From positions 939,758 to 1,003,757 of the forward strand of contig QANY01005277.1 of the NCBI GenBank assembly GCA_003255025.1: a DNA stretch of 64,000 bases, read 5' to 3'. Source of the DNA: Datisca glomerata. Its lineage: Eukaryota > Streptophyta > Magnoliopsida > Cucurbitales > Datiscaceae. Each line of letters begins with the position of its first letter. Position 1 is the stretch's first letter. A program made the translations under genes and the position numbers. Under the pieces are notes generated by a model. That model saw only the letters and a list, made by a program, of their open reading frames with translations. It made no database searches and had not been told where the DNA came from. Shown here piece after piece: positions 45,587 to 58,294 of the stretch.

Positions 45587-46849
45587 CTTTTGTTTCTTCG
45601 GCCAAATTGACAGATGCTACAATCTGGAGGAAATATAAACCAAAATCAGATACCCTTCTGTGTTAAAAATAACAAATTTTCAGATAGGTATTCATCGAAT
45701 AACATTAAATTTAAAGACCTACTTGACTTCTAGAAACCAAGTTGTCAAGAATGTAATGGACAATTAAAGATATAGCTTGGGATTACAAGATATAAAACTT
45801 GGGATAGTATTGCATAGCCTAAACAAATGTTTCAATCTGCTTATGTCTGGTCTAACTCTCCCAATCTATATCTCTCTCTCGGACACACACAGACACAGGG
45901 AAATATGACTTTTTTATGAGGAGATATATGTATAGAAATAATCGCATCTACCTTGAAACAGCCATTGAGCTTCGAATTCCTTGACCATTCCAGACCCAAC
46001 ACCTTGCTTGAAGTCTGATATGTACCTCTGAATACATCATCACTGTAAACCTTGCGAGACATGGCAAAGTCCCACGAATTTTTCGCTACATCATAGCATG
46101 GTTCAAATGTAGTAACCCCTCCATGCACATAATTATATTTCAATTTCCAGTTTCCTGAACCAAGAACGTGGTTAACGGAGACCTTATTAGCTGAATCAAA
46201 CACTAGGTTTCCGTCCAGGATGGTTCTACTGTCGCCTTTGCTGTGAATATAAGTCAAATTCAACGGTTTCTCTGCAATTCTAACTGTGTTCATGAATCGA
46301 AATCGAAAATCCTGCAGCAGAAATGCAATATCGAGATAGTCAAGCTTTACCTCATTTGGTGAGGATAGAAAAGAGAATTCTTAAAAGAACCCTAGGCATT
46401 GTTTAGCATGACTGAATGAACTTAAAGTTAAAGAAGAGGAAACTCCAGTCTCCACTTCTAGAGCAGCAATTTAAACCCTAAGCAGAAAGTTAGACCAAGC
46501 AGATAACAGTATAATCCACTGATAAAAATCTAGTTCCTATACTCCATTTCAACCAGTCTGATTGGACAATTTCAGTACACTGTTTGTGTAACACCTACGA
46601 CTTATCAGCAACAAACGGGGATTCAATTGAAAAGATATTTCAACGAACCTTTCTGGGGACGTCGTAATCTACGATGAAGAATCGCGGCTTCTCGAGAGCT
46701 AGAACCAATCCGTTTAAACTGGGGCCATTGACGAAGGTGGCATCAGTCATGGAAGCTCGGAGCTTGACATCGCCGGCATTGACAGCAATAGTCGCAGCAG
46801 CGCCGCCGCTTTTGTCTATGTCGTACCTTCCCTTCAAGGACGCCTTCAT
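45543..46849 (-). CDS. OEP24: Outer envelope pore protein 24 (plastid)
   Basis: Beta-barrel channel of the plastid outer envelope; OEP24 forms a large, weakly selective pore for triose phosphates, sugars, ATP and charged metabolites. Exons on minus: 46849-46649, 46311-45952 and 45623-45543, 642 nt, 213 aa, the usual family length; introns GT-AG with no codon split. I chose the ATG at 46849 ([16 protein letters not shown]) as in the family; the codon three places upstream is not an ATG. Conserved blocks are [74 protein letters not shown] and the end [14 protein letters not shown]. Alternating polar and apolar residues fit barrel strands. No transit peptide, as expected for this protein. Looks intact. 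Confidence 0.95.
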
Positions 46850-47658
46850 TGTAAACAACGGAGGCGATAACTCACAGGAAATGAGGATGTGCTTTTGAGG
46901 TTTGGTTCTAGCTCTCTAAAACGGTTTAAATAAATACGTATTATATATTACAATATATATTCGCTTTTCTTTTTTAGCTTCAACCAGCGCGGGTCTTGCG
47001 TCTTGCCTGGTGCGCGTGGGCTGTCCTCAGTCCTCAATCCACACTGGTCGACTCTTGACTTTCTTTTATTTTTCTCTTTTTTCTTAGTACAAAGAGTATG
47101 TTTTATTAGTACAAAAACTATTCACTTTCTTTTATCTTGCCTTAACTCCCACGATTTGATTCATACCTAAAATTTTAAATTAGAAGAATTTTATGATTAT
47201 ATTATATTTTTTATCTTAAACTAATATGATCTTATAACTCTACTACGATCTTATAATTCTACTATCATCTTACGATCACACTAATCAGAATTTTGTAATG
47301 TATTAATAAGAAATAAATATCAAGTTTATTTAATCTGTTCAATTCTTAAGTATTATTTATTTATTTAAATTATACTTAGTAAAATAGTGAAATTTACTGT
47401 TGATTAATTAATTATATTCAAGGATCTTATCTTATATATAAACTTGAGTATTAACACCTAACATTTTGTCATGTGTTCATACCCAACTCTCCTCCAAGTG
47501 TTATGTGTCAACACACCTCCTACATCAACACCTCATAATTAATTAAATTTTATCAAAATTATTATTATCTAATAGAAAGATAATTTAATTAATATTCGTG
47601 CATAAGCATTACCACATGTCATAAATATTTCATTTAATTATCATTCATTATATTTTCA
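46850..47658. other. OEP24 5' flank and intergenic DNA
   Basis: The first 100-200 bp upstream of OEP24 (46850-47050) is less AT-rich and likely holds its leader and promoter. The rest is AT-rich, with small repeats of CTTATAATTCTACTA type near 47230-47280. It ends at the left LTR of element C. Confidence 0.4.
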
Positions 47659-48198
47659 TGTAATGAAATTGACTTATATTAGTGTGATTTCACAAAGATG
47701 AGCCGTGGATAAGACAGGAAATTAGAAAGGGAAGAAAAGAGAAAAGAGTTTATATTGGTTCAATTCCCAGAATAGGAACCTACATCCAGTTGCTGGAGTA
47801 GCAATCTACTAGTGTGGAGTTCAAGTACAAATACAGAAAGATTACAAGTTCTTCAAGCTCGAGAAGATAGGCCAGAGTTCACTCCCTCACTGCCCTGTAT
47901 TACAAGTATTGACATTTACCTCCTTGATAAAGCTTGCTGGGAAGTTTCTGATTCTTGTTCTTTTTTATTTCTTCTTGGAGCTTTGATTTTATCTTTGTCT
48001 GTGTACTAAACGAATGTAAAAAAAATGATTCTAAATTCTTGGTGGATCATATATATGTTTTCTATTTTTGGCAACATACTTAGTCTTGATTAGGTGTAGG
48101 TTAGTTATAACTCCAATTTACACTTAACAATTTAACTAATTGTCAAATGTATTACGTAGAGTAATTAACAACCTTAAGTTGAGTCATCAATAATAACG
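47659..48198 (-). repeat. 3' LTR of element C
   Basis: It aligns with 54998-55553 over its length: TGATATTAGTGTGATTT-like start, then GGAGTAGCAATCTACTAG, GAAAGATTACAAGTTCTTCAA and an end near TCA.CAATAATAAC. Divergence is visible at many sites. Confidence 0.85.
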
Positions 48199-49079
48199 AA
48201 TCTTCACATTGAATCAAGCTTTAGGTTGAACCCCAAACCAAGAGCACTTTTTCCGTTTGGCCTCACCTTAATGACTACTACTGGTCTAAAGTGCCACTCT
48301 GTTCCCCCTTCTCTTTCTTCCTTGTTAATAATCATCTCTATGGTACTTATTTCCACACATTGCCCTTCCCTTGAAAAGAATATTCCCGTTATTCCTTCCC
48401 GGCTTATTGTTCCACGAGGGTTTTCATCGTTTTTTCTTTTTTCAATCATTAGGTAATCGACACCTAATGATCTATGGAATACCAAAAATTATGTGTACTT
48501 CTGTATCTCGTTTTCTATCTCTTCTTTGGTATCATGATCCCCATACATTCATTATAGTCTCAATTTCTGAAGTTTGGCGTCAAGTTTAATGGGGCATATA
48601 TTTGTGAGGCCCTCCTTTTCATACACCCCCATAAGGTTGCGATTATCCTTGTTTCATCGAGCTCATCTTACTCGAGAATCCTAACCTATATAACCTTACT
48701 CTAAAAGGTCCGTGATCCCTTGTTGAGTAGGGTAATTTATTGGCAATCATTACAATAGGAACATTTGTCTTTTTTTTTAAAGACTCTCGCATACTTTCAG
48801 TCAAGCTGACATTCCTGATGAAGGAATGGAGTAAGGGCAGCTAGTGGAGACAACGACTAATAAGATTGATGACAGGAGAACACCTTGGCTTTACTACTTT
48901 TCTGTTCTTACTAATCATTCTCTTCTTTCTAGGCCTGGACTAATGCTTCCTTATGTCCGCCATTATCTTAAGGCTAGTGTAACGGAGGGCTTCCTCGCAA
49001 GAAGCTTTATAGTCAGGGGTGAAAGAGCTTGTTTGCCCTTCATAGAAATCTCCAGCTATTCTTCAGACTTCAGACTGAA

Positions 49080-51698
49080 ACAATCTTCACATTTATCAAG
49101 TTTAGGCAATGATCAAACTTGACTAATGTGACATGCTTTGTGATTATATTAGCAGGGTTGTCAATAGTGTGGGTCTTCTCCACCTCTACCTTTCCTGTTG
49201 AGATCACTTCCCTTATGAAATGCATTCTTTATGTCTATGTGTTTAGTTCTTTCTGCTGGGATCAATTGGTTTTAAAATTAACTAAAAATAAAGTTTGAAC
49301 CACGAACGGTTCGTGGGTAGAATATCAAAAAAAATTTAATTAACTTATTTAATCGAATTAAATAATTTAAAACCAACAACGTGCGATTATGCATATACGA
49401 TATTAAACGAGAAGATAAGGTTACAAACAAGTTTTTACCTATACTTTGTATCGGAGAATTTATGAACTCACGAATTTCTTTCGAACGTTCTTCGAGTTCT
49501 TTAAGTTTCGGGATTTGAATCACGCACTTGAACTCCAAGAACGATTTTCAAATTTCGTCCACCAACAAACATTAGTTAATTTCAAAAATATATCTCACAA
49601 GAATTTTGTGTATGAATTTGAGTGTGGACTCTCAAAACGATTAAAAGAAAAAATTGAATATTTTCCTTTCTGTGCTCTATTTCGGCGGCAAGCACTAGGA
49701 ATGAGAGAAAACTCTTTTTCTTTATATCTGATATGATATCTATATCTTTATCTCTTTATCTCTACAATCAAATTACTATTAGATATTTATAAAATATAAT
49801 TTTCAATATTTATAAATATACACATATATTTTAAATTTTCAAAAATTCACCCCATATATTCGAATCGTCAAAAATCAGTATATCTCCCTAGTGTTAGAGT
49901 TGTGTCAAAATTTATCAATCTAATTGATAGATTTAATTGATCATTATTAATTTATTAATTAATTTATTTTTATTTACTAATTGTCTAATAATTAAAAAAT
50001 AACAAACTAATTAATTCCAATATAAATATTCGCACTTGATTAATTAAGTAACATCACCTGTCAGATATAGGTTTAGGAAATATGACTCGGCACCAAAACA
50101 CATTTTGATCCAATTTACTTCGTTTCTCTATTCTTGTTCTCATGAGCTATTTCTGAGATCAGATGGATCCACATGAACAAAGCTAAAAATTCAAATATCC
50201 TGAGAAATTTATCTCCATAAATTTTCGACTTATTTAATCTTGACATCATACGACTCTACTATATATTTGATGCTGAATCAACTTTCGATTCATGCGCGCT
50301 ATTTTCCTGTTGGTGTAAATAAACCATTTTTATTTTCACGGTCCACAAAATATTTTAACATAATACCCATCGTGAATATCAGTAACAAGAGCACAATATA
50401 AAATTACTATTTCACCCCTCTTGTTATTATTTTCTTAACTCCTTTATTGACTGTGAATAAGAAAGACATATTAGTGAATTGTCTCATATAATTCACAAGT
50501 CTTAATCAATTACTCAATTCATTGAATACTTGGTCAGGTTAATTTATTCACACACCCATCAATAAAGTATAAGGTGATATTGTTGCTCTCGCAATCCAAC
50601 CACGAATTTCCATATTCTGTGAATCACGTAACTCCAATTTAATTGAATTGCAATCCTAACAGCCGATGTGTTATCCGTCAATTCGAGCTCACTCATTTGA
50701 CATATCAAAGATTGCAACTAAGTAAGTCAAGCTACGTATTCACCTTAGGATTAAGGTGAATACAAAAATACCCTTAAGATGTAACAATTAGATTTAGAGC
50801 TAGGTAAACGGTTTTGGGCTCTGAACTAATTTTTTATCGGTCTATTCAACATGTTCATAACATGTCTAGATTAACCGTTTGATTCTCCACTCTCATGCTC
50901 CATGACTGGCATCCATTGATTCCACCTAACGGTCATAATCAGATTTGATTACCTAGTCGATCCTAAGACTGTGAATATCGTTCTGAACTTTCTCAGAAGA
51001 GTTCGTCTGGAGACGCATCTGTCTTCACTCTTCATTCGTTAATGAAAGTTCCAAGACTTGAGTAATTTATAAACACACTTTAATTTTAAAATAAAACTTT
51101 CAATTTATTCATAAAATTTTAATAATACTAACGTCTGAAAAATAATTAAATATAAATAAATAGTTATTACACGCTACTTTATGGACATATTCTAACACTT
51201 TCATGGTTCATTTGACTCCTGGTTAAATGGATTGCACTCTGATTATCACAGAACACAGTTATATTTGTTCTGTTTGATGTTAAGCTCTTCTACAATTCCT
51301 TTTAACCATAGAGTTTCCTTCACTGCCTCACTAGCTGCAATATACTCTGTTTTTATATTAGATAAGGCCACCACTAGTTGAAGTGTGGCTTTCCAGCGCA
51401 CAGTGCACCCAAAGTTGTAAATACATACCTAGTTAGAGATCTCCTCTTGTCTAGGTCTTCGGCAAAATCTGAGTTCTAGAATGATTTCTTGTTCTATATT
51501 ATCTTTCTCAAATACCAAACCATGTCTAGTTGTCCCTCTTAAGTATCTCATGGTCCACTTCACATCTTCCAAATGCTTTTTACCTAGCTTGGCCTTGAAT
51601 ATGCTCACAAGACTTGCAACATAGGCTAGATCTGGTATTGTACAGACCATAGTGTACATTAAGCTTTCAACTACACTAGCATAGGGAATTCTTTCCAT
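49080..51698 (-). pseudogene. RNase H region of copia element C, split by a nested insertion
   Basis: Minus strand: 51698-51198 covers PYASVVESLMYTMVCTIPDLAY and KHLEDVKWTMRYLRGTTRHG and runs to CDNQSAIHLTRSQMNHE. After the nested element it resumes at 49253 with RTKHIDIKNAFHK, then VEVEKTHTIDNPANIITKH and ends near 49080. Removing the insertion and one duplicated CTTTC would rejoin the frame. Other substitutions and stops show that the gene was decaying anyway. Confidence 0.85.
49254..51197. mobile_element. Solo-LTR-like element nested in copia element C
   Basis: 1944 bp, AT-rich, starting TGCTGGGATC and ending ATATTCTAACA, so with TG...CA ends. An exact 5-bp duplication CTTTC lies at 49249-49253 and 51198-51202. 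There is no coding domain or internal LTR pair. On minus it begins TGTTAGAATATGTCC, a common LTR start. Ends plus duplication with no internal genes fit a solo LTR left by recombination between LTRs. The parent family is not represented in the window. Confidence 0.8.
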
Positions 51699-51719
51699 CT
51701 AGCTTTACTCTTCTTTTGT

Positions 51720-52600
51720 CTTAGGGGATTACTTAGAAGAACGCTTGAAATGTGTAGCTACTGAGGCTTTGACAGGTTTAGAATCTGTCATTTCAAACTT
51801 TTTTAAAACCTTCTGAATGTACTCCTTTTGGTGAATGAAAAGTCTATTATTCACCTTATCAATGCATATATCTATTCCTAGTATCCTTATAGCTTCCACA
51901 AAATCTTTCATCTCGAATTCACTACTGAGTTGTGCCTTAAGTCTTTTGATTTCAGTCATGTCGGATGATGCTATAAGCATATCATCTACATATAGCAACA
52001 AAACACTGTTTATTTATCATCAGTGCTCTTACGGTACACACAGTTATCATGCATGCTCCTTGTAAATCCATTTCTTACCGTAAACTCATCAAGCCTAAGA
52101 TATCACTGTCTAGGACTTTGTTTTAGACTGTAGAGGGATTTCTTGAGAAAGCATACCTTATTTTCATCTCCTCTCCTTACAAAACCATTAGGTTGAAACA
52201 TGAAGATCTTCTCCTCTAGATTTCCATGTAAAAAGTTGTTTTTACATCAATTGTTCTGGTTCTTGTACATGTTGAGTGACTAAAGATAGAAGCAGACTAA
52301 TTGAGTATGCTTCACTAATGTGAGTATATTTTTAAGCAGTCTATCCCCTCCTTCTAGCTAAAAATTTTTGCCACCATTCTAGCCTTAAATCTAGGCTTTT
52401 CATCTCCTGGAATTCTCTGTTTCACTTTGAAAATCCATTTGTTTCCTATTATTTTCTATCTTTCTAGTTTATCAACAAGAACTTAGGTGTGATTCTTGTT
52501 TAATGAGCTCATTTCCTCTTTCATGGAAGCAAGCCATTGCTCTTTATTTTGGCTCTTCATAGCCTCATAAAATGTTCTTGGTTCAGATTCATCTATATTA
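51720..52600 (-). pseudogene. Reverse transcriptase of copia element C
   Basis: The clearest part is 52001-51729: LLYVDDMLIASSDMTEIKRLK and IHQKEYIQKVLKKFEMTDSKP. Upstream, 52600-52010 has broken pieces in other frames, including sequence around 52130-52260 reading like the LYGLKQSPR and VFLHG blocks. Stops between the parts rule out an active enzyme. Confidence 0.8.
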
Positions 52601-52879
52601 TCAGCTATTGTCAAGGCAAAAGCAATAAGGTCTATATAGCCATACCTGATAGGTGCTCTATGTTACCTCATGTTTCTATCTCTAGCAAGTTGGTATTCAG
52701 TGAGGTCTTCTTGATCATCATGAGTTTCAAACTACATTTGTTATTAATTTTCTAGTCCTAGTTCTGTGATAGCAGGATCTAAAATGTTAGGTTCTTTATC
52801 AGAGCTCCCAAATTTCACCTCAAGCCTTATTTCACTGTCTTCCATGTTTTTTTTATTGATTTGAGGGTTTAAGGTTGTT

Positions 52880-54060
52880 CATGTACATTTCATATTCCTT
52901 AAATGTGACATCTCTGCTAATAAAACTTTTAGACTTATTTTGATATAAGAACCACAGTTTATATCCTTTCATTCATTCAGGATACCCCACAAACATACAC
53001 ATTCTAGCTCTGGGGTTCATTTTTTCTTTCTTGATGTGTGCATATGCCACACATCCAAATACCCTTAAATGTGTAAGAATTTGAGGTAATTTAGTCCAAA
53101 TCTCCACATGTGTCTTAAAATCCAAAGCAGTAGAAGGACATCTGTTTATGAGGTAAGCTGCAGTATTGGTAGCCTTATCCTAGAACTTCTTGGGTAGGTT
53201 AGCACTAGATAACATACACATAACCCTTTTTAAGTAATGTTGTGTTCATCCTTTATTCCAACCCATTCTGCTGGGGAGTGTATTGTCCTATATTTGCGTG
53301 TCACAATACCTTCATCCTTACAAAAAGTGTTACACTCTTCATTAAGAAACTCCAACCCATTATCACTCCTTAGTTTCTTGACCTTCCTGCTAACTTGAAG
53401 TTCTACCATCTTTTTCCACTCTCTAAACCTTGAGAAGACTTCATCTTTTAACTTGTGAATGTGTATATAAACCTTTCTTAAACAATCATCAATAATGGAG
53501 ATAAGTAGCTCCCTCCACTTAGTGATTCTGTACTAGAAGGTCCCAGAGGTCTGAATGAACATAGCTTAAGATTTCTTGTGTTCTATGAGTTATTGAACTA
53601 AACTTAACTCTAGTTGCCTTTCCAAAGACACAATGCTCACAAAACCTTAATTTATCTATCTTGTCTCCATTAAACAACCCCTATTTTTCCAATTCCAGCG
53701 ACCCTCTTTCACTCACATGCCCCAATATCTTATGCCACAGAGTTGGTTTGTCAGTTTCTGATGCAATGATTGAGTTTGCTGCACTAATCAATGTAAATCC
53801 TTGAAGTACATAAATACCATTCTCCTTAATTCCTTTCATCACTACCATGGAACCCTTCGGGATCTTGATGACTCCATTTTCACCCTTGTAGATGAGGTTC
53901 CTCTTTGTGTCAGGAACATATCTCACTTTTATCAGTATTTTCTCACAACCATCATGAGTTCCAATTCTGATGGTGCGTGGTCTAATGATCTTACATTCTT
54001 TATTATCTCCCAGCAGTACTTTTCCACCATCATACCCTGAGAAAGTCTCAAATCAGTCCA
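52880..54060 (-). pseudogene. GAG-pre-integrase and integrase of copia element C
   Basis: 53926-53681 reads LRYVPDTKRNLI-like sequence, then LWHKILGHVSERGSLELEK, the pre-integrase zinc-binding segment. The integrase core follows in fragments from about 53640 to 53270 (complement of CACAATGCTCACAAAACC gives the GFCEHC-type motif). C-terminal pieces such as KCMFVGYPE run to about 52900. Frames are broken. Confidence 0.75.
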
Positions 54061-54229
54061 TGTTTGGTGTCATGTGAAATGAGCACCCTGAGTCCAGGAT
54101 CTATTATTTTTTAGAGTTCTTGGTTACCACCACTAGGACATCTACACTTTCATATACATCCTCTACCATAGCAACATCACCATCAACACTCTCCTTTACC
54201 TCAGGTTTCTTCTTTCTCTTAGGTTATAA

Positions 54230-54889
54230 TCTTCTAATGTGACCTTCTTCATGACAGTGAAATCACTTATCTTTTTCATAGTTCTTTCCACTTCTAGACT
54301 TAGATATGGATTTGCTTCTTCCTCTATACTCTTTCTTTTCCGTTCATCCTCTCACAGACAGACTCTCCCCAGTGACAATGTCTCCTTGCATGCTTGAGAA
54401 TAGCCATAAAAGTTTTATATGATCTTGGCAAGGAGTGTAACAGTACCATGGTTTTATCTTCATCTTCATATTGCACTTGAATATTTTTAAGAACAAGACA
54501 TAACTTATTGAATTCATCAATATGCTCTTGGAGATTCTTTCCTTCTGTCATTTTATAGGTGAATTACTTTGCCTTGAGGTACAATCTGCTTGACAAAGTC
54601 TCTGTGATGTACAAACTCTCGAGCTAAAGCTATATTTCTGCTACTGTCTTCATCTTGGCAATCTCCATCAAGATTTTGTCACTCAGGCTTAGAATCGAAG
54701 TGTTATACGCCATCTTCATTGTGTCTTTCTTTTCTCCTCTAAATAGGTGGATGGCATCTTATTTTCACCTTCGAGTGCCTCATCCAGTCCCAAATTTCCT
54801 AAGAGTGCCAACATTTTCATTTTCCAAATGGAAAAATCATTTGTGCCATCAAACTTCTCAATATCATGTTTGGTGGAAGTTATAGCCAT
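54230..54889 (-). pseudogene. Gag of copia element C
   Basis: It starts at ATG 54889-54887 (MAITSTKHDIEKFDGTNDF). The helical domain continues at 54551-54324 with NLQEHIDEFNKLCLVLKNI and MVLLHSLPRSYKTFMAIL, typical of copia gag. In the CCHC zinc knuckle near 54260 the first cysteine codon reads TGA (K-stop-FHCHEEGH), a nonsense change at a metal-binding residue. Frame changes lie between 54716 and 54551. Confidence 0.85.
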
Positions 54890-54980
54890 GTTATAAGCTT
54901 TCTTGATTTCCAGGCCGCAATCTTGGATTATAAGGATTCTTGAAGCTTGATGCTTAATCCCCTCAGTTTGTTGATCTTTG

Positions 54981-54992
54981 GCTCTGATACCA
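54981..54992 (-). other. Primer-binding site of copia element C
   Basis: Minus-strand TGGTATCAGAGC, complementary to the 3' end of initiator tRNA-Met, the usual primer of plant copia elements. It lies a few bases from the 5' LTR. Confidence 0.9.
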
Positions 54993-54997
54993 ATTTT

Positions 54998-55553
54998 ATA
55001 ATGAAATTGAATTGATATTAGTGTGATTTTGTAGAGATGAATCGCGGATAAGACATGAAATGAGAAAGAGTAGATAAGAGAAAAGACAAAAGAGTTTATA
55101 CTAGTCCAGTTCCCAAAATAGGAACCCACACCCAATTGTTGGAGTAGCAATCTACTAGCATTGAGTTCAAGTACAAATATAGAAAGATTACAAGTTCTTC
55201 AATCCCGAGAAGACAGGCTAGAGTTCACTCCTTTACTGCCCTCGATCACAGTTATCAACATATACCTCCGCGATAAAGCTTGTTAGGAAGTTTCTGATTC
55301 TTGTTCCTTTTTATTTCTTCTTGGAGCTTTGATTTGATCTTTGTTTGTGTACTAAAGGAATGTAAAAAAAATTGATTCTGAATATTTGGTGGATCAATCT
55401 ATATATGTGTGTTTTCTGTTTTTAGCAACCTACTTAGTCCTAACTAGGTGTAAGTTGGTTATAACTCCAATTTACACTTGGCAATTTAACCAGCTGTCAA
55501 ATGTATTACTTATAGTAATTAACAACCTTTAAGTTAAGTCACCAACAATAACA
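54998..55553 (-). repeat. 5' LTR of element C
   Basis: Partner of 47659-48198, about 556 bp. It ends AACAATAACA on plus, giving TGTTATTG as the LTR start on minus. The inner end is taken as TATAATGAAATTG, opposite TGTAATGAAATTG in the other LTR. Confidence 0.85.
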
Positions 55554-58294
55554 TTATATATAATAATAGCTAAATAACCAAAAAATTGATTCGGATGTAA
55601 TATAGAACTTTAATATATAGTCATTATTTCAACTTCATTATATCATATTATTTGTTAGTATCATATTTTTATTGAAAATCTTATATATATATATATATAG
55701 ACATAAAATTATGTCAAGTGTCATGCCTAACTTAATGACAAGTGTCAATTCCTAATTTTATATCTTTAGCTGATATAACGATAAATAATTAAATGATCAT
55801 GGAATATATTAATAACTAAATTAATATATAAAATAATTATTAACCATAAAAAATCGAATTGTGGATTAGAGAAAAAATACCTATAAATGTATCATTTTAG
55901 TAGCTATTGCATTTCATCTATTTACTTATTATGAAAATTTAGACATTTTTTTATTATATTAAGTTCTTAGGATCAATACTTTTCATAAATTCATATATAT
56001 AAGTTAGCTAAAAGTGCATTTCCTAAAAACTAGATGAAATAAATATAAAATGAAAATATGAGTAGTAAAATAGATTTGACTAAATTAATTAAAAAAATTT
56101 AAAATCAAACAAGACAATTTTTAAAATACGTGTAATCAACTAACCGAATCGTTTTGCATTATATATAAAGGATTCAAGTTTTATTGCACAATAACTCTTT
56201 CGATTGTTGGCACTTAATGTCCCATATTTTCACATAAAGACTCTTTAAATTACCTAACATTTCACACACAAAAATCATTTCATATGTCCTTATTACACCT
56301 TAATCAATTCGGTTATTACTTTTGATCTCAAAATTATTATTTTTTCATTATTTGTTTGTATAATTGGATCTCTATATATGTAAATTTGTATAGCATTCTT
56401 TTCAAATATTGCATTTGCAGGGGAGACCCGATGAAAACTTCTTTGTAATGTTATATTTTGCTTTATTCATTCATTTTAATTTATTTTATTGTTGATGGTT
56501 CTGACATATTTGAATCATTATTTTGATTAAATTTTTAATTTATCCCTGCTTAATCAAGGACCTAATAAAAGTTATGGACAATTATTTCATCATTTGGTAA
56601 GAATTTGATTACCTTAATCACATTTTTATTTCACTGAAACACTATTATTCCATAACTTTTCTTTGATGAATATATATGCCTACACACATGTTTATGATAT
56701 CAGAATTAATCTTTAATAAATTATATTTTTTTTATAATATTAAAAGATTAATTCTTAATCTATTCTTAATCTTATTAAGATCAAGATTCTTCCAACTTCT
56801 TTCATATATTTATTGTTAGAATAAAGTGTATATCATCACAAGAGGAAAATGATTCCTCCTAGTAGAAGGAGAGTACCATTTAAAAAACAGCTTGAGATAT
56901 ATCTTCCTCCATTTTCTCTTACGAATAACTCTCCCAGCTAAATGTTCAATCATACTCGAAGAAACTAATCATCTTTTATATAGAGGTGCTTTTAAAATAG
57001 GATTTCCAATGTGGGATTTCGAATTTTTATAATGGTCTCTGACCTTTAAACCCAAAATTGATTGGTTGTGGGCCTATAACAAGCCTTCTCTTTTTCATTT
57101 ATTTTATTAAGCTTAGTTTTTTCTTAACCTAAATTTAATGAGGTTTTTAACCCAAAGTTTAATGGGTTTTAGTTTTTTCATTAAATCTGATATTTTTTTC
57201 TTTCTATTTTTTTACAAATGAATTTTTTAATCTATTTTTATGGGTAAATATCAAGATTTCAAATAATATTTAAAATGATGTTTTAATTAAATATTATTAG
57301 TTATTGTATATTTTGAAGGATAAAAAGATAAACTTAGCATCTTCTATACATCTTATCATTACAAAGTTTTTCCAGACCAAACACATCAATTTCACATTCT
57401 CATTAATTTAAAAAATATTTCAATTCATTATCAAACATAATAATCATGTATTCCCTCTACTATAATTTTCATTAATCATATACTCACTAATCATATTTCT
57501 ATAACTAATCTTTGAACAGAACGGACTTTTAGATTATCTTAAATGAGCCACACATAAAGTAGTTCAACGGTCAATAGAACTTCATGTATTCTACACCTCC
57601 TATACCTTAGGGTTACTCATTCCACGCATGTCAAATATTTGAATTTTTAACGCTATATCAACTATTAGTTATAAGCCCGTGTTCTGCACGGGATTATGAA
57701 AAATTAATCTTATAATTAATAAATTTAGTAATTAACTGAATTTTTATGTAACATAAAATATCAAATTGATTATAACATCCCTATCAATTTAGCTACTAAT
57801 TTACAGGAGAAAAGTAAAATACCAAAATTTTGTATTTTGATTTTTGTTCAAGTCTTCTCTTGTGGTTTTGAACTCATGTTAAGTTATAGGGCTAGATATG
57901 GTATAGATGAAAACATCGCTAAGCGTGAGAGCATAAAGTGAAAACACTTATTATAAAATTACCATGAACATGGAAAAAGGAGACTAAAAATCGTAAAACC
58001 ACAAAATATTTAACTCCACGATCTATCATTAGGATAGTAGTCCCATTTATTGATCCATGTTTGAACATATACACAGAGAAAGATTTGCTTATTATTTTCT
58101 CCACATATCGCTTTTACCGCCAAGTTGGCCAATAAATAAATATAATTAACATCTGGCAAAGCCATAATGTTATCGAAGAATTTACAAAACAAAATAGAGA
58201 ACAAAATTATGACATAACAAGTTTTCATAGAGGATAATAGATTTAAAGAAACATATAAACTATATTTAAAACTGAAAAAAAAATTATACGTGAA
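55554..58294. other. AT-rich intergenic DNA
   Basis: About 2.7 kb with no recognised gene or element. A (TA)n tract lies near 55684-55700. A short perfect stem, CCCGTG-TTCTG-CACGGG, lies at about 57677-57694. Confidence 0.45.

Larger units (their letters stand above)
47659..55553 (-). mobile_element. Ty1-copia LTR retrotransposon C, degenerate, with nested insertion
   Basis: Two LTRs of about 540-556 bp bracket a minus-strand copia-type internal region: PBS, gag, zinc knuckle, integrase, RT and RNase H. The RT box is YVDDMLIA. Gag opens with KFDGTNDFSIWKMKM, as in Tnt1/Tork-like elements. A 1.94-kb insertion (49254-51197) splits RNase H. About 850 bp between the RNase H end and the 3' LTR (48200-49070) is not explained by copia genes. 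Stops and frame changes occur throughout. LTR ends are uncertain by several bases, and I could not show a target duplication. Confidence 0.88.

Noticed and set aside
47654..55558. Target-site duplication for copia element C
   Set aside because: Flanks TTTCA and TTATA do not match under the best LTR boundaries; left unresolved.
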